A stretch of 48,329 bases of DNA from Zetaproteobacteria bacterium (GTDB taxonomy: Bacteria > Pseudomonadota > Zetaproteobacteria > Mariprofundales > Mariprofundaceae). A model generated the notes under the pieces. The model saw only the letters and a list, made by a program, of their open reading frames with translations. It made no database searches and was not told the origin of the DNA. Made by a program: the position numbers and the translations under genes. Position 1 is the first letter of the stretch; every line of letters begins with the position of its first letter. Location: assembly GCA_021545585.1 (NCBI GenBank), contig JAJRTF010000017.1, positions 1 through 48,329 of the forward strand, in the 5' to 3' direction. This document shows positions 32,475 to 41,618 of the stretch, in pieces.

Positions 32475-35400
32475 TCAGACGTTGCCGACAATGGACTCCA
32501 AACGGGTCAGGGCCAGCATCAGGCGCATCCGGCGCGCTTCAGCATGCTCCTCATCATTTTCGCCTGACTGCTCACCGAAGCTTTCCAGTTCCAGCCAGCG
32601 TGGATGCTGGCACCATAGTTCTTCACCAGCCTCGATCAGGTTTTTTGTATCCTGTTCGAGCAGCTGTCGAATGGCCCGTTCCTTGAGTAGTGCCAGACGG
32701 TGCAGCCATTCGCGGCGCAGGCTATGGGCATCCTCCCCTCCCCAGTCAGGCGAGCGAAGCGGCTCTTCCATCTGCTCGACAGGCAGCACATGCAGGCATG
32801 CCTGACTGGCCTTCAGACATCGTGTCAGGGGTATTTTCAGGCTTGTGGACAGATGCACGGCACATGCCGCATGAGCCAGTTCGGGCATGGCGGCCAAGTG
32901 TGCGGCATCTTCAGTCGACAGGCCGATCTGGGATGCGGTTTTCAAAAGCGATAGGTAGCGACTGCTTTCTATACCGCCGACACCCTGTGCGGCGAGAGAT
33001 TTGCGGAAATGATGCAGTGCCTTCTGCTGCTTCTCGATCCAGGCCGGCGTCAGTTCGTTAACGGGGCAAAGACGCAGCAGTTCCTCGGCAAAACGCATCA
33101 GGTTTTCCTGTAATGCTCGATGCATGCGCGCGGCAATATCAATGTCGCTTACCTGTTGCCAGATCAGCTGACGCAGACTGACTGCATCGAGCATTCTTTC
33201 AGTCATCATCAAAGCTTCGACAATCTCCGCCGTGCTGCTATCCAGCAGGGTTTGCAGATGATGGACGGCACCCAGACCCATGTAATTGACGACATGGTTG
33301 GCAGCCTGGGTATAGATGATTTCATGGGCCAGCGCGTGGTGTAATAATTGATCGCCATAGTGTTTGTGCAGGCTGCTCGGAAAGTAATCGTTCAGCATAT
33401 CCTGTGCGAAGGCTGTGGTTTTTTCGAATTGGGCTTCAGCAAGCTGCGCATGAATACGGTTTTTCTCCTGTCCGACCAGAATGGACAGCTGGGGTCGCAG
33501 GCCGAGGAGTTCGTCATCCTCAATATGCGGAGCTACGGCTTCGTCCAGCCATCCGTCTTCCCGTAATGTGTCGCGCAGCCGCTGTAAGCGTGGCGGATGT
33601 TCGACTGCATCAAGTTCAGCCAGGGTCAGGACCCGCGACTGATGGGTGTTGTCCAGCAGACACTGTTCAGTGACGGCATCGGTGAGCCGTTTTAGTGTGC
33701 GGTTGCGCTGGGCCTGTCCCAGTGATTTGCCGGCCAGCGAGGTAAACAGGATTTTCAGGTTGACCTCATGATCGGACATATCAACGCCGGCAGAGTTATC
33801 CATGGCATCGGTATTGATGATACCGTTACCGTGGGCATATTCGATGCGGGCCTGTTGTGTGAAGCCAAGGTTGCCGCCTTCACACACTATCCGGCAGCGT
33901 AGATCACTGCCATTGACGCGCACAGCATTGTTGACCGGGTCGCGAACATCGGCATGACTCTCTTTACTGGCCTTGACATAGGTGCCGATGCCGCCGTTGT
34001 AGAGCAGGTCTACCGGGGCGCATAGAATGGCCCGAATCAGCGCCTCGCCGCTCAGTTCGCTCTCCTCAATATCGAGGGTGCGCTGTACCTGCTCAGGCAG
34101 GGAAATACGCTTACTGGTGCGTGGAAAGACGCCGCCACCGGCGCTGATGCAATCACTGTTGTATGCATCCCAGCCGGCCACTTCATTGAACAGGCGCTGG
34201 CGCTCGGCAAAGGCGCGCTCTGTATCCGGTTCGGGGTCGAGAAAAATATGCCGGTGGTTGAAGGCGGCCAGCAGTCGAAGGTTCGGATTAAGCAGCATAC
34301 CGTTGCCGAATACATCGCCGGCCATATCACCAATACCGACGCAGCTGATGTCATCCTTGTAGGCATCAAGGCCCATTCTGGAGAAATGATGTGCTGCACA
34401 GACCCAGGCTCCGCGCGCGGTAATGCCGACCTCCTTGTGGTCGTAGCCATGCTTGCCGCCGCTGGCAAAGGCATCATCGAGCCAGAAGCCGGCCAATCGC
34501 GCTTCTTCATTGGCATCGTCGGAAAAGCGGGCCGTGCCTTTATCGGCGGCTACCACCAGATAAGGGTCATCCATATCATCTTCAGGAATCCGGATGCCGT
34601 CCGGCGGCAGGGCCTGTCCCTGCACGAGATTATCGGTCAGATCCAGCAGTGTGCGCACGTAGGTGCGGTATTGTTCAAGCACGAAGGCCGCGCCCTTGCT
34701 ATCGCTGTCAGCTTCATTACGTACAACAAAGCCGCCCTTCGAGCCGATGGGGATAATCTGGCCGTTTTTAATGGTTTGCGTACTCATCAGCTCCAGTACT
34801 TCGGTGCGGAAATCCGCCGGACGATCAGAGTATCTCAGGCCACCGCGGGCAATAGGCCCGGCGCGCAGATGTACGCCCTCGATATGGATGCCATGCATGA
34901 AAATTTCACGATACGGACGTGGATGCGGCGCATAACTGAGTTTTCCAGGATCAATCTTAATGGCCAGCGGACTGCCCGCATGGCGGATAAAGGCATTGGT
35001 GCGCAGGCTGGCCTCAGCCAGTTCAGCCAGGGCACGGCACCAGCGATCATCGGTCAGGGTTTCGACACGCTGCATGGATTCATGAAATGCCTGTCGGGCA
35101 TCGGCCAGAAAGCTTGTCGGTATGCCGAGCAGATGATGGGCGGTAAACAGTCGCAACAGGGCGGCGCTGACATGCGGATGACGTATCATCATATCGGACA
35201 GGGGCAGCAGGGCGGCATCGGGCATGAGCTGAATCAGATGGCTGCGCAGGGTGATCAGGATGGCGATTTCATTGACATCCAGCTCGGCCAGAATAAGCAG
35301 GGCATTGAGTGGATCGTGATCGGACTCCTGATTGAGGATCATGGCCAGAGCGCGGCGCAAGCGATGTTGATCCTCTTCGCCCAGCGGCCGGGGGGATTTA

Positions 35401-37196
35401 CAGGCCAGGGTGCTGATATAAATGCATGTACATGGCTCACATATCTTTGATGAACCATCCGGGGCAGTCTCTTCCGACCTGCCGAAGGGCACCAGCCATT
35501 CCTGAACCGGGTCCAGGCCGAAGGCGCGCAGGGTGTCGACGAGTCGGCCAAGCGATGGTTGCGCATGTGAATAGATATGCACATTGATATCATCTTCTTT
35601 GGGGTGGATGCGCACATGAATGCGATGGCTGGTATGAACCAGTTGCCGCATTTCCAGGTCGCGGGCGAACTGGAACGGCGGAAACAGATCCTGATACAGC
35701 GGCGGCAGAGCCTCCAGCTCCTTCAGCGCTTCGGGGATATTCAGCGTATCGGCATGATGCAGAACATCACCCTTGGCAATGTCTTTCCAGAAAATGATAC
35801 AGCGTTGTACAAGCCTGTTAAGCAGCTCGGTATCAATGCCCCTGGCCGGTTTTTCGATGCCAATCAGAATGATGCGATGTGTGCCGATACCGAAAGATTC
35901 GTGGCCGTGGATATTAACCCCCTTGCCTGCAATGGCGGCCAGCATGCGCTGCATGACCTTTGGCCCGTAACGTTCTACGGCAAAGGAGATGAGCAATGTG
36001 TCCATGTTGCCGTCAACACAGGGTAGCCAGTGGGCGATGGACTGTTTTGGATCGGCCATGTCGATAATCTGTTTTAAGGGTTCCAGCCAGTCGCCGGCCC
36101 GTGTGGACAGCAGGATGCGGTTGGGCAGACGGTCGAACAGGGTGCGTAACTCGCGGCGGTAAAAAGCTGAATGTTGCAGCAGCGGATCGGAGGCAAGCTC
36201 GCGCCAGTAGCTTGAGAGTATCGGCAGATGACTGGTGTTGGCAAAGCGGGCACTGCGCGAGAAATGGCCAATGATGATGGCATGTTCGAGCGAACCTTTT
36301 CCGGAGCGCCAGCAGATACGCACCACCTCGATGCTGGCGGCGCTGTATAGATAATACTGACTTGCAGTCAGGTTCAGCCAGGTCACTCCCGGTTTTTCGG
36401 GCGCTGCGCATTGAGCGATGTCATTGGCCAGATGCGGGACGATACGGTTGAAAACACGCCGGTTGCGGGAAAGACCAAGTCGTTTATCACTGGCTTCCAG
36501 TCCGAAATACAGGTAGCGGTTGTCGTTCATCCATTCCAGCAGGGCGGCGGCATCAGGGGCGTCCGCCATCAGGCGACTACTACAGCCTGCGATAAACCTA
36601 CGCATGGGTTCGAAATCACGTACCGACAAATCCACCGCTTCAAGGATGGCCTGAATATCGCGATGCAGCGGCGGCCGCTCCGGCGTTAGTGTGGCTGAAA
36701 TGTGTAGTGCGATGAACATGAAATTATCTTCGTCGTTGGTGTCGGGTTCGCGCAGTTCCAGATTGCAGAAGTTTTCGTCGCAACTCATGCGCGCCACCAT
36801 GGTCTGCTGGCCGATGGGTTGAATACGATTGCGGATCAGGTAGCCCTTGATAGCATCAAGATAGAAAGCCTGGTCCGGGCAACGGATGGTGATGATGTGA
36901 CGATGCAGATTGCCGTAGCTGAGTGTGCGTGAACATATGGCGATACGGTTTGATTTCCCCGTGGCACGTGACTTGCCGACAGGCAGCAGGGAGAGGAAAT
37001 CATGTGTCAGGGCAGCCATCAGGTGTGGCTGCATGGTTTCCAGGCGATGCTGCACTCGTGCTTGATCAAGCAGCTTGATGAGCTGGGGCCTCAGATGTCG
37101 CATGCCATGATTGTAGGCCGGATACGGGCCGGATGTCGAATATTGGTTTCCCGCAGGATGCATGACCATGACGTATATTTGACGCATCAGATACAT
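32475..37196 (-). CDS. gdhB: NAD-specific glutamate dehydrogenase, large type
   Basis: Deaminates glutamate to 2-oxoglutarate with NAD. The frame of 1573 codons is close to the 1600-residue length of the large GDH family. It shows ACT-like regulatory segments in the first half and the catalytic region near the middle: G-P-I-A-R-G-G-L-R-Y-S-D-R, Q-T-I-K-N-G-Q-I-I-P-I-G-S-K-G-G-F, then G-I-G-D-M-A-G-D-V-F-G-N-G-M (nucleotide-binding) and L-L-Y-N-G-G-I-G-T-Y. The start is uncertain: M-R-H-L-R-P-Q-L-I-K at 37103 looks more natural than the outermost codon at 37196, which touches the radC region. No ribosome binding site decides. It is divergent from radC. Confidence 0.95.
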   Translation of the reverse strand: MYLMRQIYVMVMHPAGNQYSTSGPYPAYNHGMRHLRPQLIKLLDQARVQHRLETMQPHLMAALTHDFLSLLPVGKSRATGKSNRIAICSRTLSYGNLHRHIITIRCPDQAFYLDAIKGYLIRNRIQPIGQQTMVARMSCDENFCNLELREPDTNDEDNFMFIALHISATLTPERPPLHRDIQAILEAVDLSVRDFEPMRRFIAGCSSRLMADAPDAAALLEWMNDNRYLYFGLEASDKRLGLSRNRRVFNRIVPHLANDIAQCAAPEKPGVTWLNLTASQYYLYSAASIEVVRICWRSGKGSLEHAIIIGHFSRSARFANTSHLPILSSYWRELASDPLLQHSAFYRRELRTLFDRLPNRILLSTRAGDWLEPLKQIIDMADPKQSIAHWLPCVDGNMDTLLISFAVERYGPKVMQRMLAAIAGKGVNIHGHESFGIGTHRIILIGIEKPARGIDTELLNRLVQRCIIFWKDIAKGDVLHHADTLNIPEALKELEALPPLYQDLFPPFQFARDLEMRQLVHTSHRIHVRIHPKEDDINVHIYSHAQPSLGRLVDTLRAFGLDPVQEWLVPFGRSEETAPDGSSKICEPCTCIYISTLACKSPRPLGEEDQHRLRRALAMILNQESDHDPLNALLILAELDVNEIAILITLRSHLIQLMPDAALLPLSDMMIRHPHVSAALLRLFTAHHLLGIPTSFLADARQAFHESMQRVETLTDDRWCRALAELAEASLRTNAFIRHAGSPLAIKIDPGKLSYAPHPRPYREIFMHGIHIEGVHLRAGPIARGGLRYSDRPADFRTEVLELMSTQTIKNGQIIPIGSKGGFVVRNEADSDSKGAAFVLEQYRTYVRTLLDLTDNLVQGQALPPDGIRIPEDDMDDPYLVVAADKGTARFSDDANEEARLAGFWLDDAFASGGKHGYDHKEVGITARGAWVCAAHHFSRMGLDAYKDDISCVGIGDMAGDVFGNGMLLNPNLRLLAAFNHRHIFLDPEPDTERAFAERQRLFNEVAGWDAYNSDCISAGGGVFPRTSKRISLPEQVQRTLDIEESELSGEALIRAILCAPVDLLYNGGIGTYVKASKESHADVRDPVNNAVRVNGSDLRCRIVCEGGNLGFTQQARIEYAHGNGIINTDAMDNSAGVDMSDHEVNLKILFTSLAGKSLGQAQRNRTLKRLTDAVTEQCLLDNTHQSRVLTLAELDAVEHPPRLQRLRDTLREDGWLDEAVAPHIEDDELLGLRPQLSILVGQEKNRIHAQLAEAQFEKTTAFAQDMLNDYFPSSLHKHYGDQLLHHALAHEIIYTQAANHVVNYMGLGAVHHLQTLLDSSTAEIVEALMMTERMLDAVSLRQLIWQQVSDIDIAARMHRALQENLMRFAEELLRLCPVNELTPAWIEKQQKALHHFRKSLAAQGVGGIESSRYLSLLKTASQIGLSTEDAAHLAAMPELAHAACAVHLSTSLKIPLTRCLKASQACLHVLPVEQMEEPLRSPDWGGEDAHSLRREWLHRLALLKERAIRQLLEQDTKNLIEAGEELWCQHPRWLELESFGEQSGENDEEHAEARRMRLMLALTRLESIVGNV

Positions 37197-37213
37197 TGCG
37201 CTTACATGGTGAT

Positions 37214-37900
37214 ATGAATCAGACGAACCAGGAGACGGCGCAGGGTCACCGCAACCGCCTGCGCCAGCGCTTTGTCAGGACAGGTATGGCCGGCTTTCAT
37301 GATTATGAAGTAATTGAACTGTTGCTCACCTATGCCATTCCGCGTGTGGATGTGAAGCCGGTTGCCAAACATTTACTCAAGGTATTCGGAACCCTGGCCG
37401 GGGTGTTTGATGCGACGGCGGCGGAACTTGCCCAGATTGAAGGTCTCGGCGAGAAGGGAGCAGTATTTCTGACCCTGATTCGTCAGGTCGAGGTGCGTTA
37501 TCTGGCTTCCGATCTGCCCGGGAAATCGGTATTCGACCGGCCGGAAAAGGTGAAGGCGCATCTGCGCCTGCTGGTGCAGGGGCGCGGTATGGAATGTTTT
37601 GGCGCCATCTTCACCGATCAGCAGCATCGGCATCTGGCCACCCAGATACTGTTTGAGGGAACGGTTGATCGCACGGCTGTATATCCGCGCAATCTGATGA
37701 AGCGAGCGCTTGAACTCGATGCCAAGGCGATGATCCTGTTTCACAATCATCCGGGGGGCGCACCGCATGCCAGTCGTGAGGATATCGACCTGACCCTGCG
37801 CATGGCGGAAAGCTGCAAGGCGCTGGATATGAAGGTGCTGGATCATTTTCTGGTTGCCGGCACCGAGGTGCTGTCGTTCAAGAAACATGGCTGGTATTGA
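37214..37900 (+). CDS. radC: RadC/JAB-domain protein
   Basis: A 228-residue protein of the RadC (UPF0758) family. It has an amino-terminal HhH-like part (L-A-Q-I-E-G-L-G-E-K-G-A) and a carboxy-terminal JAB metalloprotease-like domain with L-F-H-N-H-P-G-G-A-P-H-A-S-R-E-D-I-D, giving the H-x-H...D metal site. RadC proteins are not proven repair enzymes; their role is open. ATG at 37214 gives M-N-Q-T-N-Q and a usual length. An in-frame codon 18 bases earlier is possible. It stands alone, followed by the DHH gene. Confidence 0.9.
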   Translation: MNQTNQETAQGHRNRLRQRFVRTGMAGFHDYEVIELLLTYAIPRVDVKPVAKHLLKVFGTLAGVFDATAAELAQIEGLGEKGAVFLTLIRQVEVRYLASDLPGKSVFDRPEKVKAHLRLLVQGRGMECFGAIFTDQQHRHLATQILFEGTVDRTAVYPRNLMKRALELDAKAMILFHNHPGGAPHASREDIDLTLRMAESCKALDMKVLDHFLVAGTEVLSFKKHGWY

Positions 37901-37967
37901 TATTCATTGGTGAGGCGGGTATCCGTTTCAGCTAGCCTGCCACCATTCATTGAGAGGGTGTGAAAGT

Positions 37968-38924
37968 ATGAAAAATTTTGATGTATTCAACGGCGATGCC
38001 GACGGGATTTGCGCATTGCATCAGTTGCGCCTGGCGGAGCCGGTAGATGCCGAGCTGGTCACAGGTGTGAAGCGCGACATTGCGCTGCTGAAAAAGGTTG
38101 AGGCTGGAGATGGTCATCGCATCACGGTGCTCGATATATCACTGGACAAGAATCGCGATGATCTGATTCGTTTGCTCGATACCGGTGCTTATGTCGAATA
38201 TTTCGATCATCATTTTGCCGGCGAGATTCCCGCATCCGCTAACCTGTCTGCACATATCGACACCACCGCTGATACCTGCACCAGCCTGCTGGTCAATGCG
38301 CATCTGCAGGGCGCTCATCTCCCCTGGGCCGTGACCGCGGCCTTCGGTGATAATATGTTCGATGCAGCGAAAAAAGCAGCGCTGCCGCTGGGCTACGATA
38401 CCGAGCAAATGATACAGCTTGAGCATCTGGGCACGCTGATCAATTACAATGGTTATGGTGTCACACTCGATGATCTGTATTTTCATCCGGCCGATTTGTA
38501 TTGCGCCATCCAGCCGTTCGAGAGCCCGTTCGATTTTATGGCTGAGACCGATGCCTTCAAGGTTCTGGCCGAAGGCTTTGCTTCGGATATGGCCAGGGCT
38601 GAAAAGTCGGAAGTGGCGGCTGAAACAACTTGTACGGTGGTGCTGATGTTGCCGGATGAGGCATGGGCGCGGCGTGTGTCCGGCGTGTACGGCAACCAGC
38701 TGGCGCGGGAACATCCGGAGCGTGCTCATGCACTGGTCACGGTGCTGGATGATGGCCATTACCGTATCAGTGTGCGCGCCCCGTTTTCGAACAAAACCGG
38801 TGCTGATGCGTTATGCATGCAGTTCCCCAGCGGCGGTGGCCGTAAGGCGGCGGCCGGTATCAATGTCCTGCCGGCCGATATGCTGGATGAATTCATCACC
38901 GCTTTTCAGCAGCAGTATGCATAG
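37968..38924 (+). CDS. DHH-family phosphoesterase
   Basis: A 318-residue protein of the DHH superfamily, which hydrolyses phosphoester bonds in short oligonucleotides or cyclic dinucleotides. Motifs: F-N-G-D-A-D-G-I-C-A-L-H near the start (metal-binding Asp residues), V-L-D-I-S-L-D, E-Y-F-D-H-H-F (the DHH core) near residue 86, and a DHHA1-type ending with G-G-G-R-K-A-A-A-G-I. The substrate is not readable from sequence. The ATG at 37968 is preceded by GAGAGGGTG. Neighbours give no clear clue. Confidence 0.87.
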   Translation: MKNFDVFNGDADGICALHQLRLAEPVDAELVTGVKRDIALLKKVEAGDGHRITVLDISLDKNRDDLIRLLDTGAYVEYFDHHFAGEIPASANLSAHIDTTADTCTSLLVNAHLQGAHLPWAVTAAFGDNMFDAAKKAALPLGYDTEQMIQLEHLGTLINYNGYGVTLDDLYFHPADLYCAIQPFESPFDFMAETDAFKVLAEGFASDMARAEKSEVAAETTCTVVLMLPDEAWARRVSGVYGNQLAREHPERAHALVTVLDDGHYRISVRAPFSNKTGADALCMQFPSGGGRKAAAGINVLPADMLDEFITAFQQQYA

Positions 38925-38963
38925 TTTTCAGAGTTTTCCTGAATCGACAGGCTGGGGGGTGGT

Positions 38964-39530
38964 ATGAGTGCGTTTGGTTATGTGGTATCCATTTTGATGC
39001 TGATTCTCGGCCTGGGGATTACCGAGCTGCTGAAAGATGTTGTGGATGCTTTCAGGAACCGCAAGACAACCCCTCTGGACTGGTTGCCGCTGCTATGGGC
39101 AGCGATTGTGTTTGTCGAGCAAATGCAGTTTTTATGGGCCATATTTGAATTGCGTGATTTGATTCATTCCTGGACGGCGGAAAAGTTTGTGGTGATGCTG
39201 TTCCTTGCCCTGCTTTTGTTTTCTGCCGGTGCCTTGGTTGTGCCGCGAATTTTCAAGGAAGGGAAAAGTGCCTGGCAAATATTCCAGCAGAATGGGCGCT
39301 GGACTCTGGCAGTACTGGCGGTTTATTATCTGGTTGCCTTCCTCATCAATCCGCCATTCTTCGGTATAGCGTACTTTGATCCGTATAATATACTGAATCT
39401 GTTACTCAGTGTGTTTTTAGTGCTGTTGCTCTTTGCCTGGACAAGAAAGGCATGGGTGTGGGGTACGATTGTATATGTTGTGCTGGCCACTACCGAAATC
39501 ATACTTTTATCGCCTGAGGTATATCAGTAA
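38964..39530 (+). CDS. Multi-pass membrane protein, unrecognised
   Basis: A 188-residue protein with five or six hydrophobic segments (G-Y-V-V-S-I-L-M-L-I-L-G-L-G-I-T, then L-L-W-A-A-I-V-F-V, V-V-M-L-F-L-A-L-L-L-F, L-A-V-L-A-V-Y-Y-L-V-A and N-L-L-L-S-V-F-L-V-L-L-L). No family was recognised. GGGGGG with GGTATG precedes the ATG. It lies between the DHH gene and a short remnant before rlmB, possibly inserted there. Confidence 0.65.
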   Translation: MSAFGYVVSILMLILGLGITELLKDVVDAFRNRKTTPLDWLPLLWAAIVFVEQMQFLWAIFELRDLIHSWTAEKFVVMLFLALLLFSAGALVVPRIFKEGKSAWQIFQQNGRWTLAVLAVYYLVAFLINPPFFGIAYFDPYNILNLLLSVFLVLLLFAWTRKAWVWGTIVYVVLATTEIILLSPEVYQ

Positions 39531-39532
39531 GG

Positions 39533-39604
39533 GAACATTTCGACGCGTTGCAAAAGCGTGAATATGCCGCCAAAGTGAAGGCGAAAGATAAGGAGCTAGA
39601 ATGA
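39533..39604 (+). pseudogene. Apparent 3' remnant of a gene once coupled to rlmB
   Basis: A stop-free stretch of 23 codons, E-H-F-D-A-L-Q-K-R-E-Y-A-A-K-V-K-A-K-D, then K-E-L-E and TGA, which overlaps the rlmB ATG as ATGA. It has no start codon of its own and is rich in charged residues. It looks like the tail of a lost gene that was translationally coupled to rlmB. Low certainty. Confidence 0.35.
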
Positions 39605-40347
39605 GCGCACTGGCAGGTATTCATGCCGTGAAACATGCACTGGAAGCGGGCGAGGCGGTCGATGAACTTCTGATTGAGAATGGCAAGCATCATCCGCGCA
39701 TCAATGAGCTGATCCATCTGGCCAAAAAGGCCGGTATTCGTTTTTCTTTTGTGCCGAGAGAGGCGCTGGCTCGCCATGCCGAAGGTGTGCCGCATCAGGG
39801 CGTGGTGGCGAAAGTGCCGGCATCAGGTGCGGCGGTCGCCATATCCTTTGCAGAGTGGCTGAAAGGACTGGATATGGAGACATCACCCCTGGTGTTGTTG
39901 CTCGATCAGGTAACCGATCCACACAATCTTGGCGCCTGTATCCGCACGGCCGAAGCGGCCGGCTGTGCAGGTCTGGTGATTCCAAAGGACAATACGGCCG
40001 ATCTGCATTCTCCGGTGGTGGCGAAATCGGCCTGTGGCGCACTGGCACGACTACCCGTGTTGAAGGTGACGAATTTGAGACGGGCTATCGAAAAGTTACA
40101 GCAAAAAGGCTTCTGGACGGTGGGCCTGGCCGGCGAAGCCGAGGCGTCGATTTATGCGCTGGATTTGACCGGCTCTCTGGCCGTGGTGATGGGTTCGGAG
40201 GGTTCGGGCATGCGCAGGTTGGTGCGTGAAACCTGTGATCGGCTGATCGGCATTCCGATGCCGGGCACGGTTGAATCGCTGAATGTATCAGTAGCGACGG
40301 GCGTGGCTCTGTTTGAGGTGTGTCGTCAGCGGCAGGCCGCTTCGTAA
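39601..40347 (+). CDS. rlmB: 23S rRNA (guanosine-2'-O-)-methyltransferase RlmB
   Basis: Methylates the 2'-O of G2251 in 23S rRNA. The 248-residue SpoU/TrmH protein has an amino-terminal substrate-binding domain (G-I-H-A-V-K-H-A-L) and three SPOUT motifs: L-L-D-Q-V-T-D-P-H-N-L-G-A-C-I-R-T-A, V-V-M-G-S-E-G-S-G-M-R-R-L-V, and I-P-M-P-G-T-V-E-S-L-N-V-S-V-A-T-G. All are intact. AAGGAG about ten bases before the ATG is a good ribosome binding site. Confidence 0.96.
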   Translation: MSALAGIHAVKHALEAGEAVDELLIENGKHHPRINELIHLAKKAGIRFSFVPREALARHAEGVPHQGVVAKVPASGAAVAISFAEWLKGLDMETSPLVLLLDQVTDPHNLGACIRTAEAAGCAGLVIPKDNTADLHSPVVAKSACGALARLPVLKVTNLRRAIEKLQQKGFWTVGLAGEAEASIYALDLTGSLAVVMGSEGSGMRRLVRETCDRLIGIPMPGTVESLNVSVATGVALFEVCRQRQAAS

Positions 40348-40435
40348 ACAAGCCTGCAGATTCGGCAAAGCTGTTCAGGCAGAGATGAGGATGTGATGGA
40401 TGCAGACGAAACGGGTTCAGCGTCTGGTATGTTGC

Positions 40436-40609
40436 TCAGGCGGCGGAGCGGACTTCCTGTGCGGGAGTATTGACTGTGCGTTCGAACTTCTGACCGCAGT
40501 ACTGGCAGCGGCCGGAGCCGGCTTTGAGGTTGATATATACCAGGGGATGCTGGCCGTTATCCGAGCATGAGACGATTTCGTCAGTGACTTTGATAGTGTT
40601 GTTTCCCAT
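40436..40609 (-). CDS. Small CHCC-type zinc-finger protein
   Basis: A 57-residue protein, too short for many gene callers. It reads M-G-N-N-T-I-K-V-T-D-E-I-V-S-C, then G-Q-H-P-L-V-Y-I-N-L and C-Q-Y-C-G-Q-K-F-E, giving the Cys...His...Cys-x2-Cys zinc site of the zf-CHCC family, related to the NDUFS6/complex I subunit group. On the coding strand an AAAGGAG lies about 10 bases before the ATG. It is divergent from folB and separate from rlmB. The function of these small bacterial proteins is not known. Confidence 0.8.
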   Translation of the reverse strand: MGNNTIKVTDEIVSCSDNGQHPLVYINLKAGSGRCQYCGQKFERTVNTPAQEVRSAA

Positions 40610-40712
40610 GTTGCAGGCTCCTTTGATCCCCTAAAAAAACGCGGCGAATTGTGTCGGCGGGGGTTGTTATGTCAAGCTTGGCACAGTGGGAAAGCATGCA
40701 AAGGAGATGCAC

Positions 40713-41075
40713 ATGAATGCAAAAGACCTTGTTTTAATAGAGGGCCTGGAGATTCGAACCGTGATCGGCATTTATGACTGGGAGCGTGAAATTCGCCAGA
40801 TGGTGCGCATTGATCTGGAGATGGCCTGGGATATTTCCAGGGCCGGCCAGAGCGATGACATTGCTGACACGCTGGATTATAAGGCTGTGTCCAAGCGGCT
40901 GATCTCCTTTGTTGAGGCATCCAGTTTTGGTTTGATCGAATCGCTGGCCGAATCCTGCGCCAGCATAGTTCTCAAGGAGTTTGATGTGCCATGGCTCAGG
41001 CTCAAAATGTCCAAGCCGGGGGCTGTGCGTGGAAGCGAGAATGTGGCCGTGCTGATTGAGAGGGGCAGCCGTTGA
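40713..41075 (+). CDS. folB: Dihydroneopterin aldolase
   Basis: Cleaves 7,8-dihydroneopterin in folate synthesis. The 120-residue protein carries I-E-G-L-E-I-R-T-V-I-G-I-Y-D-W-E, then D-T-L-D-Y-K-A-V, L-I-E-S-L-A-E (catalytic-type Glu) and the final M-S-K-P-G-A-V. AAGGAG at 40701-40706 points to the ATG at 40713 rather than an in-frame codon upstream. It overlaps folK by 4 bases, so the two steps are coupled. Confidence 0.94.
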   Translation: MNAKDLVLIEGLEIRTVIGIYDWEREIRQMVRIDLEMAWDISRAGQSDDIADTLDYKAVSKRLISFVEASSFGLIESLAESCASIVLKEFDVPWLRLKMSKPGAVRGSENVAVLIERGSR

Positions 41076-41506
41076 GTGAGAAGGCATACGATGCGTTGAT
41101 CGGTATGGGCTCGAATATCGAGCCTGAGAAGAATCTGAAGCAGGCCGCCGATGCTTTGCGTGAAGTTTTCAGTGAGGTGCGCTTCTCCTCGGTGTATCAA
41201 TCGAAAGCCGTCGGCATGGACGGGGATGATTTCTATAATGCCTGTTGCATGATTAAAACCGGCTTTGACGAGGCATCGCTGAGAAAACAACTGAAGTCTC
41301 TGGAAGATGTTCAGGGGCGGGATCGCTCCGAAGGCTCATGGCGGCCGCGCACGCTGGATCTGGATGTGCTTATGCTTGCAGGCGAAATTGTGGATAATGA
41401 ATTGTTGTGTTATGCCCATGCCTATGTGCCGGCGGCGGAGTTGGTGGACATTGAACTACCGCTGGATCGCGACGGGTTGGTTACCAGGGTCGCCTTGGAC
41501 TTGTAA
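41072..41506 (+). CDS. folK: 2-amino-4-hydroxy-6-hydroxymethyldihydropteridine pyrophosphokinase
   Basis: Next enzyme of folate synthesis, activating the pterin with ATP. The 144-residue protein has A-L-I-G-M-G-S-N-I-E-P, S-S-V-Y-Q-S-K-A-V-G, F-Y-N-A-C-C, and W-R-P-R-T-L-D-L-D-V-L with the catalytic Asp pair, then H-A-Y-V-P-A-A. Starts with TTG overlapping the folB stop. Confidence 0.94.
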   Translation: MSEKAYDALIGMGSNIEPEKNLKQAADALREVFSEVRFSSVYQSKAVGMDGDDFYNACCMIKTGFDEASLRKQLKSLEDVQGRDRSEGSWRPRTLDLDVLMLAGEIVDNELLCYAHAYVPAAELVDIELPLDRDGLVTRVALDL

Positions 41507-41618
41507 AAGCGGCAGCCGGTCCTACACTTTCCCCCTTCTGAAGGGGCATGCCCTTTTCCGACATTGGTATCCTGATACTCGAAATTCAGGGGATAGAAGC
41601 ACCCAGGGGAGTGAAACG

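Noticed and set aside
34248-35450. 400-codon plus-strand open frame inside the glutamate dehydrogenase gene
   Set aside because: Entirely antisense to a well-conserved catalytic region; composition does not look like a protein family.
41307-41618. Amino-terminal extension of pntAA
   Set aside because: It is folK read in another frame; the ATG at 41619 has a good ribosome binding site and the usual protein start.
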